NCBI GenBank assembly: GCA_012845835.1 | Contig: JABAKD010000027.1 | Location: 7,433,364 to 7,497,363 of the forward strand | Length of the DNA stretch: 64,000 nt | From: Undaria pinnatifida | Taxonomy: Eukaryota > Sar > Phaeophyceae > Laminariales > Alariaceae | Reading direction: 5' to 3' | Part shown: piece by piece, positions 28,301 to 36,144 of the stretch | How the letters are laid out: each line of letters begins with the position of its first letter | Numbering within the stretch: the stretch's first letter is position 1 | Translations under genes and position numbers: made by a program | Notes under the pieces: model-generated | What the model saw: the letters and a program-made list of their open reading frames with translations, nothing else | Databases searched by the model: none | Told to the model about the DNA's origin: nothing

Positions 28301-28677
28301 TGGCCGTGCAATGCCAAACGTACTACGAGTACTGAATATGAAAAGTGGACCCTGCCCCAACCAGCAAACCAGGAAAATTGAAGGATTGACGAAGGCGATA
28401 TTGCAGTAAGCGATGATGATTATGACGATGATGATGGTGATCTCACATTAGCTTATTTCCCTGAAATTTAAAACCGCGGTACACAAACAGATACGATGAC
28501 GCGGCGATACCATACCTGATCTCGGAGGTTGTTGGCGACGAACTTGCTTCTGGCGTGGCGGCCGTGGTGCACGAGCCCCTTGAGCGTCGCCCGCACTGGC
28601 TCTCTCGCGGCGTGGTCTTGAACGAGTTGCAGAAGCCGCCTCCCGCTCGAACCCAAATTTCGCTCCAGCAGCGCCAT
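10238..28677 (-). CDS. PDK: mitochondrial PDK/BCKDK-family protein kinase, nine-exon gene
   Basis: The product should be a mitochondrial-type kinase that phosphorylates and shuts off the pyruvate (or branched-chain 2-oxoacid) dehydrogenase E1 subunit. Exons in coding order are 28516-28677, 18391-18531, 17436-17537, 15771-15906, 15446-15502, 14649-14797, 13049-13133, 11683-11839 and 10238-10316. All junctions keep phase and give about 355 residues; family members have 370-430. The helical N-terminal domain shows [16 protein letters not shown] and [16 protein letters not shown]. The GHKL ATPase domain shows the N box ([11 protein letters not shown]), the G1 box (SDSGGGM), the G2 box ([18 protein letters not shown]) and the closing [15 protein letters not shown] versus BCKDK cannot be settled here, though the G2/C-terminal block looks more PDK-like. 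The 10-kb first intron is unusually long. Confidence 0.92.
10371..10770. repeat. G-rich tract (GGGGA/GGGAGG)n
   Basis: About 400 bp of G-runs broken by A, inside PDK intron 8. It has strong G-quadruplex potential on the plus strand. On the transcribed (minus-sense) RNA it is a C/U-rich tract just upstream of the last exon, and so may act as a polypyrimidine region. Confidence 0.85.
10965..11580. repeat. imperfect GCT/GTT/ATT triplet array
   Basis: About 600 bp of diverged triplets (CTG, TTG, CCG, ACT) keep all three plus frames open. It lies wholly within a PDK intron, so the Ala-, Leu- and Val-rich frames are not genes. Confidence 0.85.
11683..11839 (-). CDS. PDK: PDK-family kinase, exon 8 (G2 box)
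   Basis: The exon follows a TCTACAG acceptor and encodes [16 protein letters not shown], the mobile ATP lid, then [19 protein letters not shown] and [10 protein letters not shown], the G2 box and the family-specific strand. It ends in phase 2 at GTGAGT. The next intron is filled with GCT-type triplets and G-runs. Confidence 0.95.
12780..13048. repeat. (CCCTA)/(CCTAC)-type pyrimidine array
   Basis: The array is TACCCTACC/CTACCCTG units with C-runs, inside PDK intron 7 just downstream (in gene sense) of exon 7's donor. It resembles degenerate telomere-like or pentamer repeats but is interstitial. Confidence 0.7.
13049..13133 (-). CDS. PDK: PDK-family kinase, exon 7 (G1 box)
   Basis: The exon encodes [20 protein letters not shown] then [14 protein letters not shown] is the G1 box that contacts the adenine of ATP. 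The donor is GTAGGT, leaving one base for the next exon. Confidence 0.95.
13790..14545 (+). repeat. diverged repeats of the phrase CAACCATTGAG(C/T)T
   Basis: The phrase GTGGACTATCAACCATTGAG and variants occurs about twelve times at irregular 40-80 bp spacing inside PDK intron 6. A foreign segment at 13905-14015 (see the GTT-tail element) interrupts it. Confidence 0.75.
13905..14015 (-). repeat. AAC-tailed short element, copy 1
   Basis: Read on the minus strand, a segment of about 80 bp ends in an (AAC)n tail. On the plus strand it reads GTTGTTGTTGCTG, CACATTAACGCATA, GTGGTCACCGGAC and GAATACCCCAGG. The same order occurs at 63833-64000, and the first part also at 27070-27115. Confidence 0.6.
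14649..14797 (-). CDS. PDK: PDK-family kinase, exon 6 (N box)
   Basis: The exon runs from a TTTATCAG acceptor to a CACAG/GTGAAT donor and encodes [20 protein letters not shown], then [10 protein letters not shown]. This is the ATP-binding N box, with the Mg-binding Asn in E-x-L-K-N. A GCC-rich triplet array follows directly in the intron (14585-14645). Confidence 0.95.
14885..15115 (-). repeat. dispersed element R500, 3' part
   Basis: The copy is recognised on the minus strand by CTCACCC, a GAACACCTCA-like phrase, GCAATGTCTGCCTGGTCGG, CCGGCAATGTAGGGATGCGA and a CATGCA end. Only the distal half of the element of about 500 bp is present, inside PDK intron 5. Confidence 0.75.
15446..15502 (-). 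CDS. PDK: PDK-family kinase, exon 5 (57 nt)
   Basis: The small exon reads [18 protein letters not shown] and joins in phase to both neighbours (2 nt + 18 codons + 1 nt). The acceptor CCCAAG is purine-poor upstream but not canonical, so the 5' edge could shift. The frame is open further 5', which leaves a longer form possible. Confidence 0.75.
15577..15725. repeat. (CA)/(ACACGC)n alternating repeat
   Basis: About 150 bp of ACACGCAC/ACATGTACAC units, of alternating purine-pyrimidine sequence, in PDK intron 4. Confidence 0.85.
15771..15906 (-). CDS. PDK: PDK-family kinase, exon 4
   Basis: The exon starts at ATGCAT after a strong CTTTGCTTCAG acceptor, in phase 0, and ends one base into a Gly/Glu codon at donor GTAAGA. 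It reads [13 protein letters not shown], then [20 protein letters not shown], matching the family stretch between the HIS segment and the tyrosine/histidine-rich helix. A degenerate partial copy lies at 16857-16914. Confidence 0.9.
16640..16850 (+). repeat. dispersed element R500, 3' part
   Basis: The copy reads GATGCAGCTCACCCTTCAT, CGCTTGGTGCAAGCAATGTC, GGGATGCGAGGGTCTATA and CTACGGCCATGAA, then a C-run. It lies in PDK intron 3, directly beside the pseudo-exon at 16857-16914. Confidence 0.8.
16857..16914 (-). pseudogene. degenerate partial copy of PDK exon 4
   Basis: The minus strand matches the start of exon 4: CAGCTTCCAGCTG, then a shifted CAGTTTTTTCTCCA and TGAAGGCGACTAATC. Stops and gaps mean it cannot replace the real exon at 15771-15906. 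The copy ends before the second half of the exon. Confidence 0.6.
17304..17397. mobile_element. 94-bp TIR element (TATAGTGCC ends)
   Basis: The left end GATCCCCTCTATAGTGCC and the right end GGCACTATAGAAGGACC are inverted copies with about three mismatches. A related but more diverged segment lies at 10010-10170 (shared GCCAAGCGATGTACCAGGCA-like and CACTACAGAGGGACC phrases). Confidence 0.5.
17436..17537 (-). CDS. PDK: PDK-family kinase, exon 3
   Basis: These 34 codons ([13 protein letters not shown] to VYLNEFLQ) sit between a TTTCAG acceptor and a GTAACC donor, phase 0 on both sides. They continue the helix after NRHASNV and lead into the FLxxFLxxHIS segment of the family. Confidence 0.9.
18391..18531 (-). 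CDS. PDK: PDK-family kinase, exon 2
   Basis: These 47 codons in phase 0 start at [13 protein letters not shown] and end at VNNRHASNV before donor GTAAAC. The (R/K)xRH(x)3V segment is a hallmark of the BCDHK N-terminal domain. The acceptor CAG is preceded by the 18.55-18.8 kb CAG-rich minisatellite, which is pyrimidine-rich on this strand. Confidence 0.9.
18545..18820. repeat. CAG/GGCAAG-rich minisatellite
   Basis: Imperfect units of the type GCAGCAGGCAAGGGCAGCAG and AGCAGACAA recur. On the minus strand this is a long pyrimidine-rich tract ending next to the exon 2 acceptor. Confidence 0.8.
18840..19115 (+). repeat. dispersed repeat, shared with 29740-30000
   Basis: The phrases GACGAAAATTGACGATT, GGCATCGGCAACTGCTGCTG, CCTACTCGTACTGCT, AGACGCTTGAAAATAT, TTGGTCGCT and CAACAGGGTTAA occur in the same order at 29.8-30.0 kb. 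A shorter related piece is at 20700-20790. Confidence 0.65.
19300..19645 (+). repeat. GATC-rich dispersed element, copy at 19.5 kb
   Basis: A leading (TCTAGATAA)n and TAGATCAT run (19305-19450) is followed by the core: GAGATGCTGTGCAGGATCTG, CGTGCAGATCGTATGGCTCC, CAGATCTTCC, GATCTAGATCATCAG and CCGACGGG. This is one of the most complete copies. Confidence 0.75.
20208..20322. repeat. 38-bp tandem repeat, 3 copies
   Basis: The unit GTGCTATGCGTCTAGCTAGA plus CACCCGCTACCGCATGCC is repeated three times with few differences. Confidence 0.9.
20395..20642. repeat. tandem duplication of about 125 bp
   Basis: Two head-to-tail copies contain GTGCAGCCCGAAGAACAATC, CATGTCTTAGG, an A-rich part with CACACACACG, and TTCCAGCGATATCGGGTTAA. 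Confidence 0.85.
21060..21215. repeat. G-rich tract
   Basis: Runs of G broken by A, flanking the short dispersed repeat that starts at about 21165. Confidence 0.8.
21165..21330 (+). repeat. short dispersed repeat, second copy
   Basis: This is the partner of 9835-9985, with the G-run on the same side and the closing GTTTGGGCGCTCAGTTCGTT. Confidence 0.65.
21735..22080 (-). repeat. dispersed element R500, middle and 3' parts
   Basis: On the minus strand it carries the middle block (CACAAGAGGAATGATCGTAT, a GAGGCAGTTACATAGTGCTC-like phrase, TCTCTGGAAGTGGCC) followed by the distal block that ends in CATGCACAAA and a C-run. The proximal block seen at 39.24 and 61.61 kb is missing. Confidence 0.8.
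23472..23504. other. perfect inverted repeat (hairpin)
   Basis: GGTGCCGGC and GCCGGCACC flank a 5-nt loop (ATTTC). GCAT and ATGC extend the stem past one mismatch. No T-run follows, and no other copy was noticed in the window. Confidence 0.7.
24230..25440. repeat. tandem array of about 180-200 bp, 5-6 units
   Basis: Each unit carries CGGGTCGACACCAC, a CGCACGGTGTGGAA phrase, CTGATTGGCT, GGGAGGATATAGGGTCC-like and CATCCGGGGACGA phrases. The GATTGGCT anchor falls near 24400, 24580, 24791, 24950 and 25352. The apparent frames on both strands come from the repeat. Confidence 0.8.
26225..26640. repeat. CAGCGC/CCGTGC-rich repeats
   Basis: AGCTCAGCAGCGCAGCGC and GTGCTGTGCCCTGC-like units recur in two blocks (26230-26410 and 26520-26620) separated by a GTACTAATAATACTACACC phrase. 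Confidence 0.6.
26690..26985 (+). repeat. dispersed repeat of about 290 bp with GC-rich palindrome, copy 1
   Basis: The order CCTCTCTCGGTCC, a C-run, CAAGCACACAGCA, TCACGGGCCT, TTCTGCCC and then a palindromic end (GCGAGCGTAGCGGGCGGCGT followed by CAGCCGCCC) is repeated at 58305-58595. Confidence 0.75.
27480..27755. repeat. tandem duplication of about 130 bp
   Basis: Two near-identical copies run from ATCTCTGTGTCG through CGGACACTGGGTGTGCTGGA, TGTCGACGAGTAG and GAACGGTTTAATGTGAAGAA to a (CA)n tail. Related inverted pieces (CATCCAGC, CAGTGTCCG) lie at 28185 and 29158. Confidence 0.9.
28516..28677 (-). CDS. PDK: PDK-family kinase, first recognised exon (N-terminal helices)
   Basis: These 54 codons run from ATG at 28677 to CAG before donor GTATGG. 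The segment [20 protein letters not shown] matches in spacing the family helix that carries the E-x-P-x-R motif, and NNLRDQ precedes the next exon exactly where families have an RDWY-type segment. Phase 0 fits the exon at 18531. The start is uncertain: the frame stays open a little upstream (an AG lies just before the ATG), and most family members have 20-50 more residues including a targeting peptide. Assignment to this gene across a 10-kb intron is inference. Confidence 0.62.
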
Positions 28678-28796
28678 GCTGTGTGCGTCTCCCTCTGTCA
28701 GTCTGCCTGTCTCTCTTTCTGTCTAAGTGCGGGACGGGGTCATGCGGTGGGAGTGGTTATGTGAACTGCTGAACGATACTCGTACAAGCTCCGAGC

Positions 28797-29035
<239 letters not shown>

Positions 29036-29253
29036 TAATAACAGGGTTGATTATATCTGATGAACGATGCAAGCGTCGGGCAATGACGACAAGAACAGCA
29101 GCAGCCGCAGCAGCAGTGTGTGTGTTCTCCGCACCAAATAGATATTTCCACCCATCTACATCCAGCGCAACCAGTGTCCGGGCCGATGCCTCCTAGAGAG
29201 ACGAGCTCTGATACTACTTTGATCACAAACTACGAGACAGAGATGCAGTAGAT

Positions 29254-29284
<31 letters not shown>

Positions 29285-29639
29285 ACAGCAGCAGACAGCA
29301 GCAACAGCACCAGGCACCATTCGAATATCAGATAGCAGTCGAGCAGTTGCAGTGGAGTACATAAGTGCGGCTCGCAGGTGGCGGCTGCAATATATGTCGT
29401 CTATGTTTACAATTTTTTTTTTTTCACACGTCTACTTTCCAGCTTCTGAACAAGACGTGGTCACAGGTGTCGTCCCTTTTTTCCCCCCCGGTTCTTGCCT
29501 TCGATTTTTATCGCGCATAGGGTTCGGCAATCCCACTGCTCGTCGTTTTTTCATCGAGTGTCGCTAACTCACGCTCTCGCGCTTTTCGCAAGTCAATTTG
29601 TGCACAAGAAAGAGTCCCCACGAATTTATACGAGTATGC

Positions 29640-29715
29640 ACTCGGGGGGATTCGAACTCACGAAACTGACATATACCAGGCTCGACGATAACCTGATCCG
29701 CCACCGGGGCGACCG
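29640..29715 (-). repeat. tRNA-like segment (probable SINE head)
   Basis: On the minus strand an A-box-like GGTGGCGGATCAGGTTA is followed about 45 nt later by the B-box-like GAGTTCGAATCC. Acceptor ends do not pair and the T stem is poor, so this is a tRNA-derived element or relic, not a working tRNA gene. Confidence 0.55.
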
Positions 29716-29739
29716 GCAATATTTAAAGTAGTATGGTAT

Positions 29740-30000
29740 TTTACTAACATTTTCGAGGCTTCGGAGGGAATAATTGAAGATGAAAATTTGATGGTTAGAG
29801 CAGCATCGGGAACTTACTGCTGGGGATGGCAATACTAGTATCAGAAGTGCAACAATGCATCGGGACTCAAAAGGACGGGCGCGGCATGATCCTACTCGTA
29901 CTGCTCGCTCGCACTACTCGCAGAGGCTTGAAGATGTCGCCGTCGCCCTCTTTTGGTCGCTGAACATGGGCCCCAACCGGGTTAATATATAAATATTAGT
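29740..30000 (+). repeat. dispersed repeat, partner of 18840-19115
   Basis: The same ordered phrases are present: GATGAAAATTTGATG, GCATCGGGAACTTACTGCTG, CCTACTCGTACTGCTCG, GAGGCTTGAAGATGTCGCCG, TTTTGGTCGCT and CAACCGGGTTAA. Confidence 0.65.
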
Positions 30001-30302
30001 GCTATAGCAAGAGTAGGAGGTTGGAAGTGATATTCCCTCCGTATGTAATAAAGACGTTACGACATGCACCCGTCTGCTCCGCTGCTGAGCTGCTTCTCCT
30101 GGGCAAGCCTCAAGCGTGCGTCGCCGAGCAGAATGGCCGGACGTGCACACAAACATCGTTCGAATAGATCTGCTGCCGGTGAGGGAGCATACGCTGTTCT
30201 CGTCTCGTCCCAAGCCCAAACAGCTACCAGGTGAAGCCAATGCTCGGGGCGGCACTGCTGCTAATATGGTAATAATCTATACGATGCGAAGGCGTCAGAG
30301 AC

Positions 30303-31963
30303 ATGTCAAGCAAAGGAAAACGTGCGCTGTTGAGAGCGTGGGGCCGCATGTTCCCCAAGAAAACCTATCAGGTAGGTTTGGTTTGGTTTGGTTTGGGCTG
30401 GTTTGGTTTGGGTTGGTTTGGGTTGGTTTGGTTTTGGTTTGGTTTGGTTTGGTTTGGTTTGGTTTGGTTTGGTTTGGTTTGGGTTGGGTTGGGTTGGGTT
30501 GGGTTGGGTTGGGTTGGGTTGGGTAGGGCTGGGTTGGGTAGGGTAGGGTTGGGTTGGGTAGGGTTGGGTTGGGTCGGGTTGGGTTGGGTTGGGTTGGGCT
30601 GGGTTGGGTTGGGTTGCGCTGGGTTGAGTTGGGTTGGTTGAGTTGGATTGGGTTAGGACTTTTCTGCTTCCCACCAAGGCTGAAGGCACACACAGCAGCT
30701 GGGTCACAGGTAACAAATACAGAGTTGGGCTGGGTTGGGTTAAGGGTTAGGGTTAGATACCTACCAGGTAGCGCAGTTTGGTGTCAAGTCGAGGTAAATC
30801 AAGGCAAACTAGCTGTCAGCCAAAGGGCGACGAGGTTTCCTTGACCGACTCCCCCCAAAAGGCATTGGAACGCTTGGAACCTGGAACGGAATATAATTGG
30901 GCTTGCTGTTGATCAGTTAAATCGAATAGCTTCCTAGCGGTCCCACCCTGACCGTGAAGATTTTGGAGGAGGAAGTCACTCCCAGAACAGTTGAATCTTG
31001 TGCAGCAAAACCGAACTGTCCATTTGGAACAAGACTTGCTGCAACTGATGGGTGCTGGGAGTGTTGCTTCATACGCTGGAGGCCCACGAAGGTATATGGG
31101 CGCACATGGTATGACACGGGACGCACGAGGTGGAGCATACGTGGACGTCGTAGGGCTCGTCCGCGGCAGGCGCCACGCGCCACCGCCATGGCCTGACGAG
31201 GAGGCGCACGAGGCAAATACCGGGTTGCGAACGAGGCGCTGGCGATATAATTTCTGGCAAAGAATGGCACCGCGATGTTCGTATATAGACTAGATGTTTC
31301 AGTGTCAGTCCTCGTCGAGCCACGACGTCAATATCACACGTGTAGACTGTGGCTTGCACCGTTTTCTGTGAGACTTGCCTAGTGATATAATTGCGTGCCA
31401 AGCTGTTCCCTTGTGTCAGGAACACTCGCTGCCCACGTGACGGTACCCCTGCTCTACAGTCGGTCCCGCCGCAAATGTCAGTTGAGCTATAGCCATTATC
31501 TGTTCGGGTCGATTGCACCAGTTTCACACGTCGGACACAAACACGATGGAAAGGAACCAACGGATCCAGCGAGGGGTGTAATGTGTTGTTTTCTCTTGAA
31601 TCTTGACACCCACGGGCTGTTGGTTGGTGCGACGAGCTTCACCAATTGGTGCGACGAGCTTCACCAAGGGAAAGTACGTGTAAAGCATCAAGAAACGTAC
31701 CAGGTATGCACCAAATTCTTCGCTGAACTTTCCTAGCTAGGGTACCTGGCCTGGTAAGCTTGTAGTGCGTACCTGGTTTTGGAATGGAACAGTTCTTCGG
31801 CAGGCAGGGCAGAACAGGGGGTCAAGTGCCTTTCGCAAGGAAAAACTTCAACCTGATCTTCCCGGCGGATACGGTAGCTACCACCTTAGCTGTCACGTTC
31901 TGGAGCTGGGTTACGCGAGAGAGCAAGGGCAGTGAACAGAAGGAGCACCGCCCTGAAAAGTGA
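30303..31963 (+). CDS. weak candidate multi-exon gene, unknown product
   Basis: Several pieces look exon-like but no family is recognised. An ATG exon at 30303-30371 ends in CAG/GTAGGT; pieces 30679-30709 and 30768-30793 continue in phase between plausible splice sites. A Cys-rich piece at 30938-31091 (ESCAAKPNCPFG, ATDGCWECC) ends at GTATAT. A 59-codon frame from ATG at 31784 to TGA at 31963 (MEQFFGRQGRTGG, FNLIFPADTVATTLAVTFW) looks non-repetitive. How, or whether, these belong together is unknown. The 30.37-30.66 kb pentamer array would be its first intron. Confidence 0.25.
30372..30660. repeat. (GGTTT)n to (GGGTT)n pentamer array
   Basis: About 290 bp that shifts from GGTTT units to GGGTT units and then to variants with A, C or a missing base. 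All six frames are open through it. A short related TTGGGTTAAGGGTTAGGGTT lies at 30730-30755. Confidence 0.9.
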
Positions 31964-32965
31964 AACTTTTTGGAGGAAAAGCGGTGTATTTAAAATACTT
32001 GTTGTAAATCTTGAAGTAGGGGTTTCTAATGGTTCAGGAGGCTTTCTGGTTTGAAATCGTCATTATTTTTCCAGTTTTTTCCGTCTCAAAGACTCAAGGT
32101 CTCAAGGTTCTCTCCTGACGAAGCGCCCAAGCAGAGGGGACAAAGGACAAGTGGCAGTGCTGTGTTTGGGGTCGGAGCCGCTGGGGAGTACTACTGTCGT
32201 GCGGTGCCCACCCTCCCTGGTGTTTCTTCTCAAGTTCTGGAGCTCAAGACATTTATTCGGCCCCCACAAACCCACTATTTGCCTTTGCGACGTCGTCGTA
32301 GAGCAGATAGCACCACATCCCACTGACACGCAAGGCATATCGGCCATCTGCTGCTGCTGCCGCCGAGAGCGGTGGCTGGTGTTGAACAGACGGGCGCTGC
32401 TGCTGGGCAGCGCTACGCAGGGAGCAGAGGTGCTCAGCTGCCACACCATCTATCGCCGAAACTGCTGTGCGCAGAAGAGACACGAGCATCGTCTGAAAAG
32501 GTGTGTCGAATTATGGTTGCGCCGCCACTCGTCTCTCGTGCGAACAAGTCGCAGTTGTCCCGCAGTCGTACGTAGGATATCAGTTGTCAATATCATACTG
32601 GTAGTCAAGAGCAGCATACTGCTGCTGTCTTGTCATGTGGTGGTGGTGCTGCTGCTGCTTCTGCTGCTGCTCTGCTGCTGCTGTACGGTTCGGCAGTAGT
32701 AAGGATACGGGGAGGTTGACGGCCAGCAGTATCGCCTAAAACGGCATCGTTGTGGATACTATAAGGCTCCTTCCGACGGCACACACGCACCGGTAAGGAG
32801 GGTGAAGGGGTTGAGAGGTAGAGAAGATTGGTGGGAAATATACATATACGACCTTCCATATTTTTTGTGCAACTACTCCTGTATATCAGTGAAACATAGA
32901 TGTACCACGTAGCTTGCAAAGTTGAGTTTCAACCATTCAATCGGTTGTACTCACAGCTGACTTTT

Positions 32966-34420
32966 ATTGTTTCCGCGCACATATTGAAATGTCCCGCCCC
33001 CGCCCCCCCTCCCCCTCCCCCGATCCCTCTTGTTAAAAAAACCCCAACCCCTTTCCCCCCCCCCCCCCCCCTCCCCCGATCCCTCCCCCCCCCCCCCCTT
33101 TCCGCCTAGTTTGTCCAAACGCCCCACTCACAATCGAAATCGGCCAGAGTAATAAACACCTATACGCAGTTGATATCACGTCATTATCTTTCTGACCATC
33201 CATGATGTAGTTTTCATTCTTTCCCCCCACCCCCCTCAACCCCCCCTCCAACGCCCCCTCTTTTCCAACCACCTGCACGATCGCCTAGACCTAGCACCAC
33301 GCGTATAACAAGCCCCTACATATCTTTGACACAGCCGGAGTGTATTTGAATATTATTTGTGACCTAAACCTCCTGAAAAATCCCCCCCCCCCCCCCCCCG
33401 CCCCCCCCCTCCCCCCTCCCTTCTTGCTCTCCCTTGCTCAAACGCCCCACCTAATATGGAAATCCGCCAGATTAATAAACACTTCACGCACTGGATATCA
33501 CCTCATTATCTTTCTAGAGCCATCCATGCCGCTGCTTCCCCCCCCCCCCCCGCCCCGAACGCCCCCTTCTTCCCCACCACCCGCACCATCGCCTAGACCT
33601 AGCACCACACGTACAACAAACCCCTCACCTAAAACCCTTCCTTTCGCCCCCCCCCCCGCCCCCTCCCCCCCCCCCCCGCCCCCACCCCCCACCTCCCCAA
33701 CCCCCCCCCCCCATCCCACCCCCACCCCCTCGAACACTCCGCCCTCTCTCTACTCATTGATTGTACGACTTACCCCAGGATATACATGATAAACTGATGC
33801 ATTCTTTCCAAAACCGTCACATTTATCCCCTCAAAATAATGTATAGTTTCCACGCACAGATTGAGCTGCCCCACACGCCCCATCCCCGCCCCAACCACCC
33901 CCCCTACGATAAACTGTTTTTTTTTTTTTTTTCTTTTTCTTTTTCTTTCCCAAAACCGTCAGATTTATCCCCTTACAAGGATTTATAGCTTACACGCACA
34001 AATTGCCCGCCCGTCCGCCGACCCCCCCCCCCCCCCTTCCCCCCCCCCTCCAACCCCGCTCGCTTTTGATCAAAACCAGGCCCCCACGTCCTTCAAAACT
34101 CCGCCCCCCCCTCACCGGTTATTCGACTTACAGGATTCACTTGATAAACGGATACATTTCCCTTCACAGCTGTCAGATTTGGTCCCCGTCAAAAACGGGT
34201 TTTATAGTTTCCGTGCACAGACTGACTAACATCACCGTGTTGACCCTGATAGCTACACTGTAGTTGTAAGGGGAGTCGCCGACCTATATCCTTAATGAGG
34301 ACACACAACTCGTAATACGCGCGATCGGAGTATCACACACAGCTTGCAAATGATGAGTTTCGACGAAATCTTCGATCTCACAGCGGGAGTGTATCTTCAT
34401 TTTTTATAATAACATACACA
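32966..34420. repeat. segmental duplication S, copy 1 (poly-C satellite)
   Basis: This block matches 35828-37725 in order. It starts TTTCCGCGCACATATTGAAA, continues through a CGCAGTTGATATCACGTCAT phrase and several C-runs, and ends with GACTGACTAACATCACCG, CGATCGGAGTATCACACACA and TTTCGACGAAATCTTCGATC. Inside, a phrase of the type CCGTCAGATTTATCCCCT plus TATAGTTTCCGCGCACA recurs as a satellite unit. Confidence 0.8.
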
Positions 34421-34599
34421 AGAAGAGCAACTGTTGTCGTGGGTGTTACGAGAAAATACAATGTCAAGTGTTGGGAATTCAACGGCGGACATGGCCCGGG
34501 AATGTGACGAGGACCGGGAAGGTAAATCGACAAACGTCATTATCACAATTGATGCCATCGGCAATGTACCGGTAGGTTGCCATGCTTTTTCGGGATCAA

Positions 34600-35376
34600 G
34601 GCCACTTCTTATACAGTCGGATTTGTCAGTCGAAAACGGCCTTTCTTTCTCGACTTATGAAGCCCAAATCGAGCTTTCTTACACAATCGAACAATAGCTT
34701 TTTCGACTCAACTTTTTCGCCTGAGCTTTCCGACAGGCGGATCCAGTCGAAACAGTCAGCAATCAAAACAAAATTACACGTGTTTTTTTAACTCATCGCA
34801 TCGCTCATCCCACCACGAAACACACCCACACGCCCACACACTCATACCAGGTGCCACACGGCAGTATCATATAACAGCACTGACGCTGGCTTGGCTGCTA
34901 TCACTGCTACTGCCTCTCGCCGCAAGTCAGCGTGGCGCATTCCTATCTCCGCTTGCCAGTCGAGTGTATCACACGATGACACCAACGCGCGGTATCGAAG
35001 TCATTTTGCCAGCAACGGCTACGCCTGCTGTAACTTTGGCGGCTCTCGGCTGAGTGCAATGCCATGAACGTAGCTTTGACGGCTTTCGGCGAAATCCAAT
35101 GCCACCAACCCGCTTGTTCGAGGGTTCGTCGCGCGCGAAGCACGCGTTGCTCGCGAAGAACGCACGAAGTACAGAGCTTCCAACCGATTTTCGCCTGCCA
35201 TACAGCAGTACTCCCTCACACCAACCGCTTCCAGCAAGCCTCCAGCAAGGGCACAAAAACTGTAAAATCGACTCGACTAACGATAAGAAGGAGGCCCAGA
35301 AGAATCCAGTCGAAAAAAAGGCAGTCGAAAAGGGCCGTTTTCGACTGACGGAATCCGACTGTATGAGAATTGGCCC
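34600..35376. mobile_element. 777-bp element with TIRs of about 47 bp
   Basis: The left end GGCCACTTCTTATACAGTCG, then GATTTGTCAGTCGAAAACGG, is mirrored at the right by the reverse complement of GGGCCAATTCTCATACAGTC and GGATTCCGTCAGTCGAAAAC. About 90% of the TIR matches. The interior repeats CCAGTCGAAA-type words and has no recognisable transposase, so it is non-autonomous. A target-site duplication was not clear. Confidence 0.75.
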
Positions 35377-35599
35377 AAGGAACCCTGGGGTAATTCCCAG
35401 TCATTTGTTTCCCCCCGTATAGTTGCCAGTTTTCATCCCGCTCTGTTGCAGGCTGAGTGACGTCTTGTTACGAGCGAAGCGAGTTTCTAATTGATGATTG
35501 CCGCAAAAAAGCTACGGGCTCCTTTCCACCCTCGCATGCCGGAATCTCCGTTTCTCGCCCCGACAAGCTGGTATCTCCGACAAAGAACTGTACCACACC

Positions 35600-35680
35600 T
35601 TGGGCGGATCATGATCTAGATAGTCTAGATCCATCTAGATCATAAGGACAGATCATGATCTAGATCATCTAGATCATTCA
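35600..35680. repeat. TAGATCAT-rich fragment of the GATC element
   Basis: GATCATGATCTAGATAGTCT and further TCTAGATCAT runs are present without the core. Confidence 0.7.
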
Positions 35681-35827
35681 CTACAAAATATTAACACGTT
35701 ATTTACTACACTTAAACACTGGGTTGCATGCTGCATCTAACATCAAACCTTCTAGAATAGTAAACATTACAAGCCAGATGATATAAAGGGATGTCTTATT
35801 GCTTCAATCGTCAGGTTTGTCCCCTTT

Positions 35828-36109
35828 GAGAATTTATAGTTTCCGCGCACATATTGAAATGTCCCGCCCCCCGCCCCCCCCCCCCCCCCTCCCCTCCCCC
35901 TCCACTGACCTCTTTTTCATAACAAACCCCAACCCTTCCCCCCCCCCGCCCCTCCGTCCCCCGATCCCCCCCCCCCCCTTCCGCCTAGTCTGTCCAAACG
36001 CCCCACTCACAATCAAAATCGGCCTGAGTAATAAACACCTATACGCAGTTGATATCACGTCATTATCTTTCTGACCATCCATGACGTAGTTTTCAATTAT
36101 TTTACCCCC

Positions 36110-36144
<35 letters not shown>

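Larger units (their letters stand above)
18532..28515 (-). other. PDK intron 1, about 10 kb, repeat-filled
   Basis: No further exon was recognised. The intron holds the CAG-rich minisatellite, GATC elements, R500, short tandems at 20.2 and 20.4-20.6 kb, a tandem array of about 180 bp at 24.2-25.4 kb, GC-rich dispersed repeats at 26.2-27.0 kb and a duplicated block at 27.5-27.75 kb. If exon 1 is wrongly assigned, this stretch is intergenic. Confidence 0.55.

Noticed and set aside
29640-29715. Functional tRNA gene
   Set aside because: A and B boxes are recognisable, but the acceptor stem does not pair and the T stem has several mismatches. It is better called a SINE head or relic.
30116-30844. 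Several 96-136 codon frames in both strands rich in Gly-Leu-Val-Trp or Asn-Pro-Thr
   Set aside because: These are frames of the GGTTT/GGGTT pentamer array, which has no stop codons in any frame.
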